From Auanema rhodensis (taxonomy: Eukaryota > Nematoda > Chromadorea > Rhabditida > Rhabditidae), in contig OZ059900.1 in the NCBI GenBank assembly GCA_964057225.1, positions 506,501 to 570,500 on the forward strand: a stretch of DNA of 64,000 bases. The letters are read 5' to 3'. Position 1 is the stretch's first letter, and each line of letters opens with the position of its first letter. Position numbers and translations under genes: made by a program. The notes beneath the pieces are model-generated. The model was not told where the DNA came from, ran no database searches, and was given only the letters and a program-made list of their open reading frames with translations. Positions 24,801 through 37,516 of this stretch are shown here, piece after piece.

Positions 24801-26398
24801 CAGTCTATTTTTATGAGCTTGCACTGATATATATTCATTTTGATCAAAAAAGGTCGAAAATAGAAAGAATTTTTGAAATTTCCGAGTTTTGAGTCCAATT
24901 TGGCTAAATCGCTCATATATATGATCAAAAGCATAGTTTTATTGTCTATGACAACAAAAGTCATTAATTAAACACTAATGATGTTTAAATCACTAAATTT
25001 CGCTCAAATAGCATTACTACACTAAGTATGGTCGTTTTTATGCCTTTAACACCATATACTCACCGATTTTTGGTACAAAATCTGTAATACTCGTAAATTT
25101 TGATCATATTCGTTAAGATTTGAGAATCAAACACACAATACACAAAATCAGTCTATTTTTATGAGCTTGCACTGATATAGATTCATTTTGATCAAAAAAG
25201 GTCGAAAATAGAAAGAATTTTTGAAATTTCCGAGTTTTGAGTCCAATTTGGCTGAATCGCTCATATATATGATCAAAAGCATAGTTTTATTGTCTATAAC
25301 AACAAAAGTCATCAATTAAACGCTAGTGATGTTTTAATACTGAATTTCGCTCAAATAGCATTACTACACTAAGTATGGTCGTTTTTATGCCTTTAACACC
25401 ATATACTCACCGATTTTTGGTACAAAATCTGTAATACTCGTAAATTTTGATCATATTCGTTAAGATTTGAAAATCAAACACACAATAAACAAAATCAGTT
25501 TATTTTTATGAGTTTGCACTGATATATATTCATTTTGATCAAAAAAGGTCGAAAATAGAAAGAATTTTGGAAATGTCCGAGTTTTGAGTCCAATTTGGCT
25601 AAATCGCTCATATATATGATCAAAAGCATAGTTTTATTGTCTATAACAACAAAAGTCATCAATTAAACGCTAGTGATGTTCAAATACTGATTTTCGCTCA
25701 AATAGCATTACTACACTAAGTATGGTCGTTTTTATGCCTTTAACACCATATACTCACCGATTTTTGGTACAAAATCTGTAATACTCGTAAATTTTGATCA
25801 TATTCGTTAAGATTTGAGAATCAAACACACAATACACAAAATCAGTCTATTTTTATGAGCTTGCACTGATATATATTCATTTTGATCAAAAAAGGTCGAA
25901 AATAGAAAGAATTTTTGAAATTTCCGAGTTTTGAGTCCAATTTGGCTAAATCGCTCATATATATGATCAAAAGCATAGTTTTATTGTCTATGACAACAAA
26001 AGTCATTAATTAAACACTAATGATGTTTAAATCACTAAATTTCGCTCAAATAGCATTACTACACTAAGTATGGTCGTTTTTATGCCTTCAACACCATATA
26101 CTCACCGATTTTTGGTACAAAATCTGTAATACTCGTAAATTTTGATCATATTCGTTAAGATTTGAGAATCAAACACACAATACACAAAATCAGTCTATTT
26201 TTATGAGCTTGCACTGATATAGATTCATTTTGATCAAAAAAGGTCGAAAATAGAAAGAATTTTTGAAATTTCCGAGTTTTGAGTCCAATTTGGCTGAATC
26301 GCTCATATATATGATCAAAAGCATAGTTTTATTGTCTATAACAACAAAAGTCATCAATTAAACGCTAGTGATGTTTTAATACTGAATTTCGCTCAAAT
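21883..26398. repeat. O-P-Q HOR, 13-monomer version with one deletion
   Basis: Monomer starts and types: 21883 O, 22230 P, 22577 Q, 22925 R/K hybrid, 23272 L, 23620 B', 23968 C, 24315 S, 24662 B', 25010 C, 25357 A', 25704 B', 26052 C*. It shares the R/K hybrid with the 9-monomer version but keeps the full B'-C-A'-B'-C* run. This fixes the likely order of events: the R/K deletion first, then the B'/C deletion on one descendant. Length is 4516 bp. From S (24315) onward it is the left member of an 11118-bp duplication. Confidence 0.88.
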
Positions 26399-27094
26399 AG
26401 CATTACTACACTAAGTATGGTCGTTTTTATGCCTTTAACACCATATACTCACCGATTTTTGGTACAAAATCTGTAATACTCGTAAATTTTGATCATATTC
26501 GTTAAGATTTGAAAATCAAACACACAATAAACAAAATCAGTTTATTTTTATGAGTTTGCACTGATATATATTCATTTTGATCAAAAAAGGTCGAAAATAG
26601 AAAGAATTTTGGAAATGTCCGAGTTTTGAGTCCAATTTGGCTAAATCGCTCATATATATGATCAAAAGCATAGTTTTATTGTCTATGACAACAAAAGTCA
26701 TTAATTAAACACTAATGATGTTTAAATCACTAAATTTCGCTCAAATAGCATTACTACACTAAGTATGGTCGTTTTTATGCCTTTAACACCATATACTCAC
26801 CGATTTTTGGTACAAAATCTGTAATACTCGTAAATTTTGATCATATTCGTTAAGATTTGAGAATCAAACACACAATACACAAAATCAGTCTATTTTTATG
26901 AGTTTGCACTGATATATATTCATTTTGATCAAAAAAGGTCGAAAATAGAAAGAATTTTGGAAATGTCCGAGTTTTGAGTCGAATTTGGCTAAATCGCTCA
27001 TATATATGATCAAAAGCATAGTTTTATTGTCTATGACAACAAAAGTCATTAATTAAACACTAATGATGTTTAAATCACTAAATTTCGCTCAAAT
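26399..27094. repeat. D-E monomer pair leading into the 9-monomer block
   Basis: Monomers at 26399 (D, with CGCTCATATA) and 26747 (E, with GAGTCGAATTTGG) continue the 7-monomer order after C*. They link the O-P-Q HOR to a C-F pair that starts the next block. The same D-E pair occurs at 37517 and 37865 in the duplicated segment. Confidence 0.85.
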
Positions 27095-30000
27095 AGCATT
27101 ACTACACTAAGTATGGTCGTTTTTATGCCTTTAACACCATATACTCACCGATTTTTGGTACAAAATCTGTAATACTCGTAAATTTTGATCATATTCGTTA
27201 AGATTTGAGAATCAAACACACAATACACAAAATCAGTCTATTTTTATGAGCTTGCACTGATATAGATTCATTTTGATCAAAAAAGGTCGAAAATAGAAAG
27301 AATTTTTGAAATTTCCGAGTTTTGAGTCCAATTTGGCTGAATCGCTCATATATATGATCAAAAGCATAGTTTTATTGTCTATAACAACAAAAGTCATCAA
27401 TTAAACGCTAGTGATGTTTTAATACTGAATTTCGCTCAAATAGCATTACTACACTAAGTATGGTCGTTTTTATGCCTTTAACACCATATACTCACCGATT
27501 TTTGGTACAAAATCTGTAATACTCGTAAATTTTGATCATATTCGTTAAGATTTGAAAATCAAACACACAATAAACAAAATCAGTTCATTTTTATGAGTTT
27601 GCACTGATATATATTCATTTTGATCAAAAAAGGTCGAAAATAGAAAGAATTTTTGAATTTTCCGAGTTTTGAGTCCAATTGGGCTAAATCGCTTATATAT
27701 ATGATCAAAAGCATAGTTTTATTGTCTATGACAACAAAAGTCATTAATTAAACACTAATGATGTTTAAATCACTAAATTTCGCTCAAATAGCATTACTAC
27801 ACTAAGTATGGTCGTTTTTATGCCTTTAACACCATATACTCACGGATTTTTGGTACAAAATCTGTAATACTCGTAAATTTTGATCATATTCGTTAAGATT
27901 TGAGAATCAAACACACAATACACAAAATCAGTCTATTTTTATGAGCTTGCACTGATATATATTCATTTTGATCAAAAAAGGTCGAAAATAGAAAGAATTT
28001 TTGAAATTTCCGAGTTTTGAGTCCAATTTGGCTAAATCGCTCATATATATGATCAAAAGCATAGTTTTATTGTCTATAACAACAAAAGTCATTAATTAAA
28101 CGCTAGTGATGTTTAAATACTGATTTTCGCTCAAATAGCATTACTACACTAAGTATGGTCGTTTTTATGCCTTTAACACCATATACTCACCGATTTTTGG
28201 TACAAAATCTGTAATACTTGTAAATTTTGATCATATTCGTTAAGATTCAAGAATCAAACACATAATACACGAAATGAGTCTATTTTTATGAGTTTGCACT
28301 GATATTTATTTATTTTGATCAAAAAAGGTCGAAAATAGAAAGAATTTTTGAATTTTCCGAGTTTTGAGTCCAATTGGGCTAAATCGCTCATATATATGAT
28401 CAAAAGCATAGTTTTACTGTCTATAACAACAAAAGTCATCAATTAAACGCTAGTGATAATTAAATACTGATTTTCGCTCAAATAGCATTACTACACTAAG
28501 TATGGTCGTTTTTATGCCTTTAACACCATATACTCACCGATTTTTGGTACAAAATCTGTAATACTTGTAAATTTTGATCATATTCGTTAAGATTCGAGAA
28601 TCAAACACATAATACACGAAATAAGTCTATTTTTATGAGTTTGCACTGATATTTATTTATTTTGATCAAAAAAGGTCGAAAATAGAAAGAATTTTTGAAT
28701 TTTCCGAGTTTTGAGTCCAATTGGGCTAAATCGCTCATATATATGATCAAAAGCATAGTTTTACTGTCTATAACAACAAAAGTCATCAATTAAACGCTAG
28801 TGATATTCAAATACTGATTTTCGCTCAAGTAGCATTACTACACTAAGTATGGTCGTTTTTATGCCTTTAACACCATGTACTCACCGATTTTTGGTACAAA
28901 ATCTGTAATACTTGTAAATTTTGATCATATTCGTTAAGATTTGAGAATCAAACATACAATACACAAAATCAGTCTATTTTTATGAGCTTGCACTGATATA
29001 TATTCATTTTGATCAAAAAAGGTCGAAAATAGAAAGAATTTTTGAAATTTCCGAGTTTTGAGCCCAATTGGGCTAAATCGCTCATATATATGATCAAAAG
29101 CATAGTTTTTTTGTCTATGATAACAAAAGTCTTTGAATATACACTAATAATGTTTAAATCACTGAATTTCACTCAAATAGCATTACTACACTAAGTATGG
29201 TCGTTTTTATGCCTCTAACACCATATACTCACCGATTTTTGGTACAAAATCTGTAATACTTGTAAATTTTGATCATATTCGTTAAGATTCGAGAATCAAA
29301 CACATAATACACGAAATAAGTCTATTTTTATGAGTTTGCACTGATTATTATTCATTTTGATCAAAAAAGGTCGAAAATAGAAAGAATTTTTGAAATTTCC
29401 GAGTTTTGAGTCCAATTGGGCTAAATCGCTCATATATATGATCAAAAACATAGTTTTATTGTCTATAACAACAAAAGTCATCAATTAAACGCTAGTGATG
29501 TTTAAATACTGATTTTCGCTCAAATAGCATTACTACACTAAGTATGGTCGTTTTTATGCCTTTAACACCATATACTCACCGATTTTTGGTACAAAATCTG
29601 TGATACTCGTAAATTTTGATCATATTCGGTGAGATTCGAGAATCAAACACACAATACACGAAATAAGTTTATTTTTACGAGTTTGCACTGATATTTATTC
29701 ATTTTGATCAAAAAAGGTCGAAAATAGAAAGAATTTTTGAAATTTCCGAGTTTTGAGTCTAATTTGGCTAAATCGCTCATATATATGATCAAAAGCATAG
29801 TTTTATTGTCTATGATAACAAAAGTCTTCAAATATACACTAATAATGTTTAAATCACTGAATTTCACTCAAATAGCATTACTACACTAAGTATGGTCGTT
29901 TTTATGCCTTTAACACCATATACTCACCGATTTTTGGTACAAAATCTGTAATACTTGTAAATTTTGATCATATTTGTTAAGATTTGAGAATCAAACACAC

Positions 30001-30220
30001 AATACACAAAATCAGTATATTTTTATGAGTTTGCACTGATATATATTCATTTTGATCAAAAAAGGTCGAAAATAGAAAGAATTTTGGAAATGTCCGAGTT
30101 TTGAGTCGAATTTGGCTAAATCGCTCATATATATGATCAAAAGCATAGTTTTACTGTCTATAACAACAAAAGTCATCAATTAAACGCTAGTGATATTTAA
30201 ATACTGATTTTCGCTCAAGT
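27095..30220. repeat. Nine-monomer block 1 (C-F-T-G-G2-U-V-W-X)
   Basis: Monomer starts: 27095, 27442, 27790, 28137, 28484, 28831, 29179, 29526, 29874. Private markers are AGTTCATTTTTATG in F, CTCACGGATTTTTG in T, AAGATTCAAGAATC in G, the CAAGTAGCATT junction after G2, and CCATGTACTC and GAGCCCAATTGGGC in U. V has CCTCTAACACC and GATTATTATTC. W has CTGTGATACTCG, ATTCGGTGAG and TTTTTACGAG. X has CAGTATATTTTTATG. U and W have the gamma tail. All markers recur in blocks 2 and 3. The G, U, V and W monomers contain the reverse-strand open stretches of 62-74 codons, which I do not regard as genes. Confidence 0.9.
29061..29074. repeat. Perfect 14-bp palindrome AGCCCAATTGGGCT in type-U monomers
   Basis: A C instead of T (GAGCCC rather than GAGTCC), together with the GGG allele, makes the sequence fully self-complementary. 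It occurs once per U monomer: 29061-29074, 40179-40192, 43653-43666, 50950-50963, 51645-51658, 55814-55827 and 59634-59647. Other monomers have AGTCCAATTGGGCT or AGTCCAATTTGGCT, which are imperfect. No function is implied; it could serve as a symmetric protein site or extrude as a small cruciform. Confidence 0.85.
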
Positions 30221-33200
30221 AGCATTACTACACTAAGTATGGTCGTTTTTATGCCTTTAACACCATATACTCACCGATTTTTGGTACAAAATCTGTAATA
30301 CTCGTAAATTTTGATCATATTCGTTAAGATTTGAGAATCAAACACACAATACACAAAATCAGTCTATTTTTATGAGCTTGCACTGATATAGATTCATTTT
30401 GATCAAAAAAGGTCGAAAATAGAAAGAATTTTTGAAATTTCCGAGTTTTGAGTCCAATTTGGCTGAATCGCTCATATATATGATCAAAAGCATAGTTTTA
30501 TTGTCTATAACAACAAAAGTCATCAATTAAACGCTAGTGATGTTTTAATACTGAATTTCGCTCAAATAGCATTACTACACTAAGTATGGTCGTTTTTATG
30601 CCTTTAACACCATATACTCACCGATTTTTGGTACAAAATCTGTAATACTCGTAAATTTTGATCATATTCGTTAAGATTTGAAAATCAAACACACAATAAA
30701 CAAAATCAGTTTATTTTTATGAGTTTGCACTGATATATATTCATTTTGATCAAAAAAGGTCGAAAATAGAAAGAATTTTTGAAATTTCCGAGTTTTGAGT
30801 CCAATTTGGCTGAATCGCTCATATATATGATCAAAAGCATAGTTTTATTGTCTATAACAACAAAAGTCATCAATTGAACGCTAGTGATGTTTTAATACTG
30901 AATTTCGCTCAAATAGCATTACTACACTAAGTATGGTCGTTTTTATGCCTTTAACACCATATACTCACCGATTTTTGGTACAAAATCTGTAATACTCGTA
31001 AATTTTGATCATATTCGTTAAGATTTGAGAATCAAACACACAATAAACAAAATCAGTTTATTTTTATGAGTTTGCACTGATATATATTCATTTTGATCAA
31101 AAAAGGTCGAAAATAGAAAGAATTTTGGAAATGTCCGAGTTTTGAGTCCAATTTGGCTAAATCGCTCATATATATGATCAAAAGCATAGTTTTATTGTCT
31201 ATAACAACAAAAGTCATCAATTAAACGCTAGTGATGTTCAAATACTGATTTTCGCTCAAATAGCATTACTACACTAAGTATGGTCGTTTTTATGCCTTTA
31301 ACACCATATACTCACCGATTTTTGGTACAAAATCTGTAATACTCGTAAATTTTGATCATATTCGTTAAGATTTGAGAATCATACACACAATACACAAAAT
31401 CAGTCTATTTTTATGAGCTTGCACTGATATATATTCATTTTGATCAAAAAAGGTCGAAAATAGAAAGAATTTTTGAAATTTCCGAGTTTTGAGTCCAATT
31501 TGGCTAAATCGCTCATATATATGATCAAAAGCATAGTTTTATTGTCTATGACAACAAAAGTCATTAATTAAACACTAATGATGTTTAAATCACTAAATTT
31601 CGCTCAAATAGCATTACTACACTAAGTATGGTCGTTTTTATGCCTTTAACACCATATACTCACCGATTTTTGGTACAAAATCTGTAATACTCGTAAATTT
31701 TGATCATATTCGTTAAGATTTGAGAATCAAACACACAATACACAAAATCAGTCTATTTTTATGAGCTTGCACTGATATAGATTCATTTTGATCAAAAAAG
31801 GTCGAAAATAGAAAGAATTTTTGAAATTTCCGAGTTTTGAGTCCAATTTGGCTGAATCGCTCATATATATGATCAAAAGCATAGTTTTATTGTCTATAAC
31901 AACAAAAGTCATCAATTAAACGCTAGTGATGTTTTAATACTGAATTTCGCTCAAATAGCATTACTACACTAAGTATGGTCGTTTTTATGCCTTTAACACC
32001 ATATACTCACCGATTTTTGGTACAAAATCTGTAATACTCGTAAATTTTGATCATATTCGTTAAGATTTGAAAATCAAACACACAATAAACAAAATCAGTT
32101 TATTTTTATGAGTTTGCACTGATATATATTCATTTTGATCAAAAAAGGTCGAAAATAGAAAGAATTTTGGAAATGTCCGAGTTTTGAGTCCAATTTGGCT
32201 AAATCGCTCATATATATGATCAAAAGCATAGTTTTATTGTCTATGACAACAAAAGTCATTAATTAAACACTAATGATGTTTAAATCACTAAATTTCGCTC
32301 AAATAGCATTACTACACTAAGTATGGTCGTTTTTATGCCTTTAACACCATATACTCACCGATTTTTGGTACAAAATCTGTAATACTCGTAAATTTTGATC
32401 ATATTCGTTAAGATTTGAGAATCAAACACACAATACACAAAATCAGTCTATTTTTATGAGTTTGCACTGATATATATTCATTTTGATCAAAAAAGGTCGA
32501 AAATAGAAAGAATTTTGGAAATGTCCGAGTTTTGAGTCGAATTTGGCTAAATCGCTCATATATATGATCAAAAGCATAGTTTTATTGTCTATGACAACAA
32601 AAGTCATTAATTAAACACTAATGATGTTTAAATCACTAAATTTCGCTCAAATAGCATTACTACACTAAGTATGGTCGTTTTTATGCCTTTAACACCATAT
32701 ACTCACCGATTTTTGGTACAAAATCTGTAATACTCGTAAATTTTGATCATATTCGTTAAGATTTGAGAATCAAACACACAATACACAAAATCAGTCTATT
32801 TTTATGAGCTTGCACTGATATAGATTCATTTTGATCAAAAAAGGTCGAAAATAGAAAGAATTTTTGAAATTTCCGAGTTTTGAGTCCAATTTGGCTGAAT
32901 CGCTCATATATATGATCAAAAGCATAGTTTTATTGTCTATAACAACAAAAGTCATCAATTAAACGCTAGTGATGTTTTAATACTGAATTTCGCTCAAATA
33001 GCATTACTACACTAAGTATGGTCGTTTTTATGCCTTTAACACCATATACTCACCGATTTTTGGTACAAAATCTGTAATACTCGTAAATTTTGATCATATT
33101 CGTTAAGATTTGAAAATCAAACACACAATAAACAAAATCAGTTTATTTTTATGAGTTTGCACTGATATATATTCATTTTGATCAAAAAAGGTCGAAAATA

Positions 33201-33347
33201 GAAAGAATTTTTGAATTTTCCGAGTTTTGAGTCCAATTGGGCTAAATCGCTTATATATATGATCAAAAGCATAGTTTTATTGTCTATGACAACAAAAGTC
33301 ATTAATTAAACACTAATGATGTTTAAATCACTAAATTTCGCTCAAAT
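30221..33347. repeat. C, D/C hybrid, then a seven-monomer HOR copy (A-B-C-D-E-C-F)
   Basis: Starts: 30221 C, 30568 D/C hybrid (TTGAAAATC and AAACAAAATC on the left, GGCTGAATC and TTTTAATACTGAATT on the right, private CAATTGAACGC), 30915 A, 31262 B, 31610 C, 31957 D, 32305 E, 32653 C, 33000 F. The final seven monomers (30915-33347, 2433 bp) match the HOR at the left edge of the window, including AATCATACAC in B. They differ in D, which has CTCATATA. The same nine-monomer string occurs at 44813-47939. Confidence 0.88.
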
Positions 33348-36300
33348 AGCATTACTACACTAAGTATGGTCGTTTTTATGCCTTTAACACCATATACTCA
33401 CCGATTTTTGGTACAAAATCTGTAATACTCGTAAATTTTGATCATATTCGTTAAGATTTGAGAATCAAACACACAATAAACAAAATCAGTTTATTTTTAT
33501 GAGTTTGCACTGATATATATTCATTTTGATCAAAAAAGGTCGAAAATAGAAAGAATTTTGGAAATGTCCGAGTTTTGAGTCCAATTTGGCTAAATCGCTC
33601 ATATATATGATCAAAAGCATAGTTTTATTGTCTATAACAACAAAAGTCATTAATTAAACACTAATGATGTTTAAATCACTAAATTTCGCTCAAATAGCAT
33701 TACTACACTAAGTATGGTCGTTTTTATGCCTTTAACACCATATACTCACCGATTTTTGGTACAAAATCTGTAATACTCGTAAATTTTGATCATATTCGTT
33801 AAGATTTGAGAATCAAACACACAATACACAAAATCAGTCTATTTTCATGAGCTTGCACTGATATAGATTCATTTTGATCAAAAAAGGTCGAAAATAGAAA
33901 GAATTTTTGAAATTTCCGAGTTTTGAGTCCAATTTGGCTGAATCGCTCATATATATGATCAAAAGCATAGTTTTATTGTCTATAGCAACAAAAGTCATCA
34001 ATTAAACGCTAGTGATGTTTAAATACTGAATTTCGCTCAAATAGCATTACTACACTAAGTATGGTCGTTTTTATGCCTTTAACACCATATACTCACCGAT
34101 TTTTGGTACAAAATCTGTAATACTTGTAAATTTTGATCATATTTGTTAAGATTTGAGAATCAAACACACAATACACAAAATCAGTCTATTTTTATGAGTT
34201 TGCACTGATATATATTCATTTTGATCAAAAAAGGTCGAAAATAGAAAGAATTTTGGAAATGTCCGAGTTTTGAGTCCAATTTGGCTAAATCGCTCATATA
34301 TATGATCAAAAGCATAGTTTTATTGTCTATAACAACAAAAGTCATCAATTAAACGCTAGTGATGTTTTAATACTGAATTTCGCTCAAATAGCATTACTAC
34401 ACTAAGTATGGTCGTTTTTATGCCTTTAACACCATATACTCACCGATTTTCGGTACAAAATCTGTAATACTTGTAAATTTTGATCATATTTGTTAAGATT
34501 TGAGAATCAAACACACAATACACAAAATCAGTCTATTTTTATGAGTTTGCACTGATATATATTCATTTTGATCAAAAAAGGTCGAAAATAGAAAGAATTT
34601 TGGAAATGTCCGAGTTTTGAGTCCAATTTGGCTAAATCGCTCATATATATGATCAAAAGCATAGTTTTATTGTTTATAACAACAAAAGTCATCAATTAAA
34701 CGCTAGTGATGTTTAAATACTGAATTTCGCTCAAATAGCATAACTACACTAAGTATGGTCGTTTTTATGCCTTTAACACCATATACTCACCGATTTTTGG
34801 TACAAAATCTGTAATACTCGTAAATTTTGATCATATTCGTTAAGATTTGAGAATCACTACATACAATACACGAAATCAGTCTATTTTTATGAGCTTGCAC
34901 TGATATATATTCATTTTGATCAAAAAAGGTCGAAAATAGAAAGAATTTTTGAAATTTCCGAGTTTTGAGTCTAATTTGGCTAAATCGCTCATATATATGA
35001 TCAGAAGCATAGTTTTGTTGTCTATGACAACAAAAGTCATCAATTAAACGCTAGTGATGTTTAAATACTGATTTTCGCTCAAATAGCATTACTACACTAA
35101 GTATGGTCGTTTTTATGCCTTTAACACCATATACTCACCGATTTTTGGTACAAAATCTGTAATACTCGTAAATTTTGATCATATTCGTTAAGATTTGAGA
35201 ATCAAACACACAATACACAAAATCAGTCTATTTTTATGAGCTTGCACTGATATATATTCATTTTGATCAAAAAAGGTCGAAAATAGAAAGAATTTTTGAA
35301 ATTTCCGAGTTTTGAGTCCAATTTGGCTAAATCGCTCATATATATGATCAAAAGCATAGTTTTATTGTCTATGACAACAAAAGTCATTAATTAAACACTA
35401 ATGATGTTTAAATCACTAAATTTCGCTCAAATAGCATTACTACACTAAGTATGGTCGTTTTTATGCCTTTAACACCATATACTCACCGATTTTTGGTACA
35501 AAATCTGTAATACTCGTAAATTTTGATCATATTCGTTAAGATTTGAGAATCAAACACACAATACACAAAATCAGTCTATTTTTATGAGCTTGCACTGATA
35601 TAGATTCATTTTGATCAAAAAAGGTCGAAAATAGAAAGAATTTTTGAAATTTCCGAGTTTTGAGTCCAATTTGGCTGAATCGCTCATATATATGATCAAA
35701 AGCATAGTTTTATTGTCTATAACAACAAAAGTCATCAATTAAACGCTGGTGATGTTTAAATACTGATTTTCGCTCAAATAGCATTACTACACTAAGTATG
35801 GTCGTTTTTATGCCTTTAACACCATATACTCACCGATTTTTGGTACAAAATCTGTAATACTCGTAAATTTTGATCATATTCGTTAAGATTTGAGAATCAA
35901 ACACACAATACACAAAATCAGTCTATTTTTATGAGCTTGCACTGATATATATTCATTTTGATCAAAAAAGGTCGAAAATAGAAAGAATTTTTGAAATTTC
36001 CGAGTTTTGAGTCCAATTTGGCTAAATCGCTCATATATATGATCAAAAGCATAGTTTTATTGTCTATGACAACAAAAGTCATTAATTAAACACTAATGAT
36101 GTTTAAATCACTAAATTTCGCTCAAATAGCATTACTACACTAAGTATGGTCGTTTTTATGCCTTTAACACCATATACTCACCGATTTTTGGTACAAAATC
36201 TGTAATACTCGTAAATTTTGATCATATTCGTTAAGATTTGAGAATCAAACACACAATACACAAAATCAGTCTATTTTTATGAGCTTGCACTGATATAGAT

Positions 36301-37516
36301 TCATTTTGATCAAAAAAGGTCGAAAATAGAAAGAATTTTTGAAATTTCCGAGTTTTGAGTCCAATTTGGCTGAATCGCTCATATATATGATCAAAAGCAT
36401 AGTTTTATTGTCTATAACAACAAAAGTCATCAATTAAACGCTAGTGATGTTTTAATACTGAATTTCGCTCAAATAGCATTACTACACTAAGTATGGTCGT
36501 TTTTATGCCTTTAACACCATATACTCACCGATTTTTGGTACAAAATCTGTAATACTCGTAAATTTTGATCATATTCGTTAAGATTTGAAAATCAAACACA
36601 CAATAAACAAAATCAGTTTATTTTTATGAGTTTGCACTGATATATATTCATTTTGATCAAAAAAGGTCGAAAATAGAAAGAATTTTGGAAATGTCCGAGT
36701 TTTGAGTCCAATTTGGCTAAATCGCTCATATATATGATCAAAAGCATAGTTTTATTGTCTATAACAACAAAAGTCATCAATTAAACGCTAGTGATGTTCA
36801 AATACTGATTTTCGCTCAAATAGCATTACTACACTAAGTATGGTCGTTTTTATGCCTTTAACACCATATACTCACCGATTTTTGGTACAAAATCTGTAAT
36901 ACTCGTAAATTTTGATCATATTCGTTAAGATTTGAGAATCAAACACACAATACACAAAATCAGTCTATTTTTATGAGCTTGCACTGATATATATTCATTT
37001 TGATCAAAAAAGGTCGAAAATAGAAAGAATTTTTGAAATTTCCGAGTTTTGAGTCCAATTTGGCTAAATCGCTCATATATATGATCAAAAGCATAGTTTT
37101 ATTGTCTATGACAACAAAAGTCATTAATTAAACACTAATGATGTTTAAATCACTAAATTTCGCTCAAATAGCATTACTACACTAAGTATGGTCGTTTTTA
37201 TGCCTTCAACACCATATACTCACCGATTTTTGGTACAAAATCTGTAATACTCGTAAATTTTGATCATATTCGTTAAGATTTGAGAATCAAACACACAATA
37301 CACAAAATCAGTCTATTTTTATGAGCTTGCACTGATATAGATTCATTTTGATCAAAAAAGGTCGAAAATAGAAAGAATTTTTGAAATTTCCGAGTTTTGA
37401 GTCCAATTTGGCTGAATCGCTCATATATATGATCAAAAGCATAGTTTTATTGTCTATAACAACAAAAGTCATCAATTAAACGCTAGTGATGTTTTAATAC
37501 TGAATTTCGCTCAAAT
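33348..37516. repeat. A/B hybrid then 11-monomer R-J-K-L-B'-S-B'-C-A'-B'-C* segment
   Basis: Starts: 33348 A/B hybrid (A body, beta tail, 348 bp), 33696 R, 34043 J, 34390 K, 34737 L, 35085 B', 35433 S, 35780 B', 36128 C, 36475 A', 36822 B', 37170 C*. R-J-K-L-B' repeats 14589-16325 at an offset of 19107 bp and keeps the intact R, J and K monomers that were lost from the nearer O-P-Q copies. B' is followed directly by S, so one C monomer is missing relative to 23620-24661. From 35433 the segment is the right member of the 11118-bp duplication. Confidence 0.87.
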
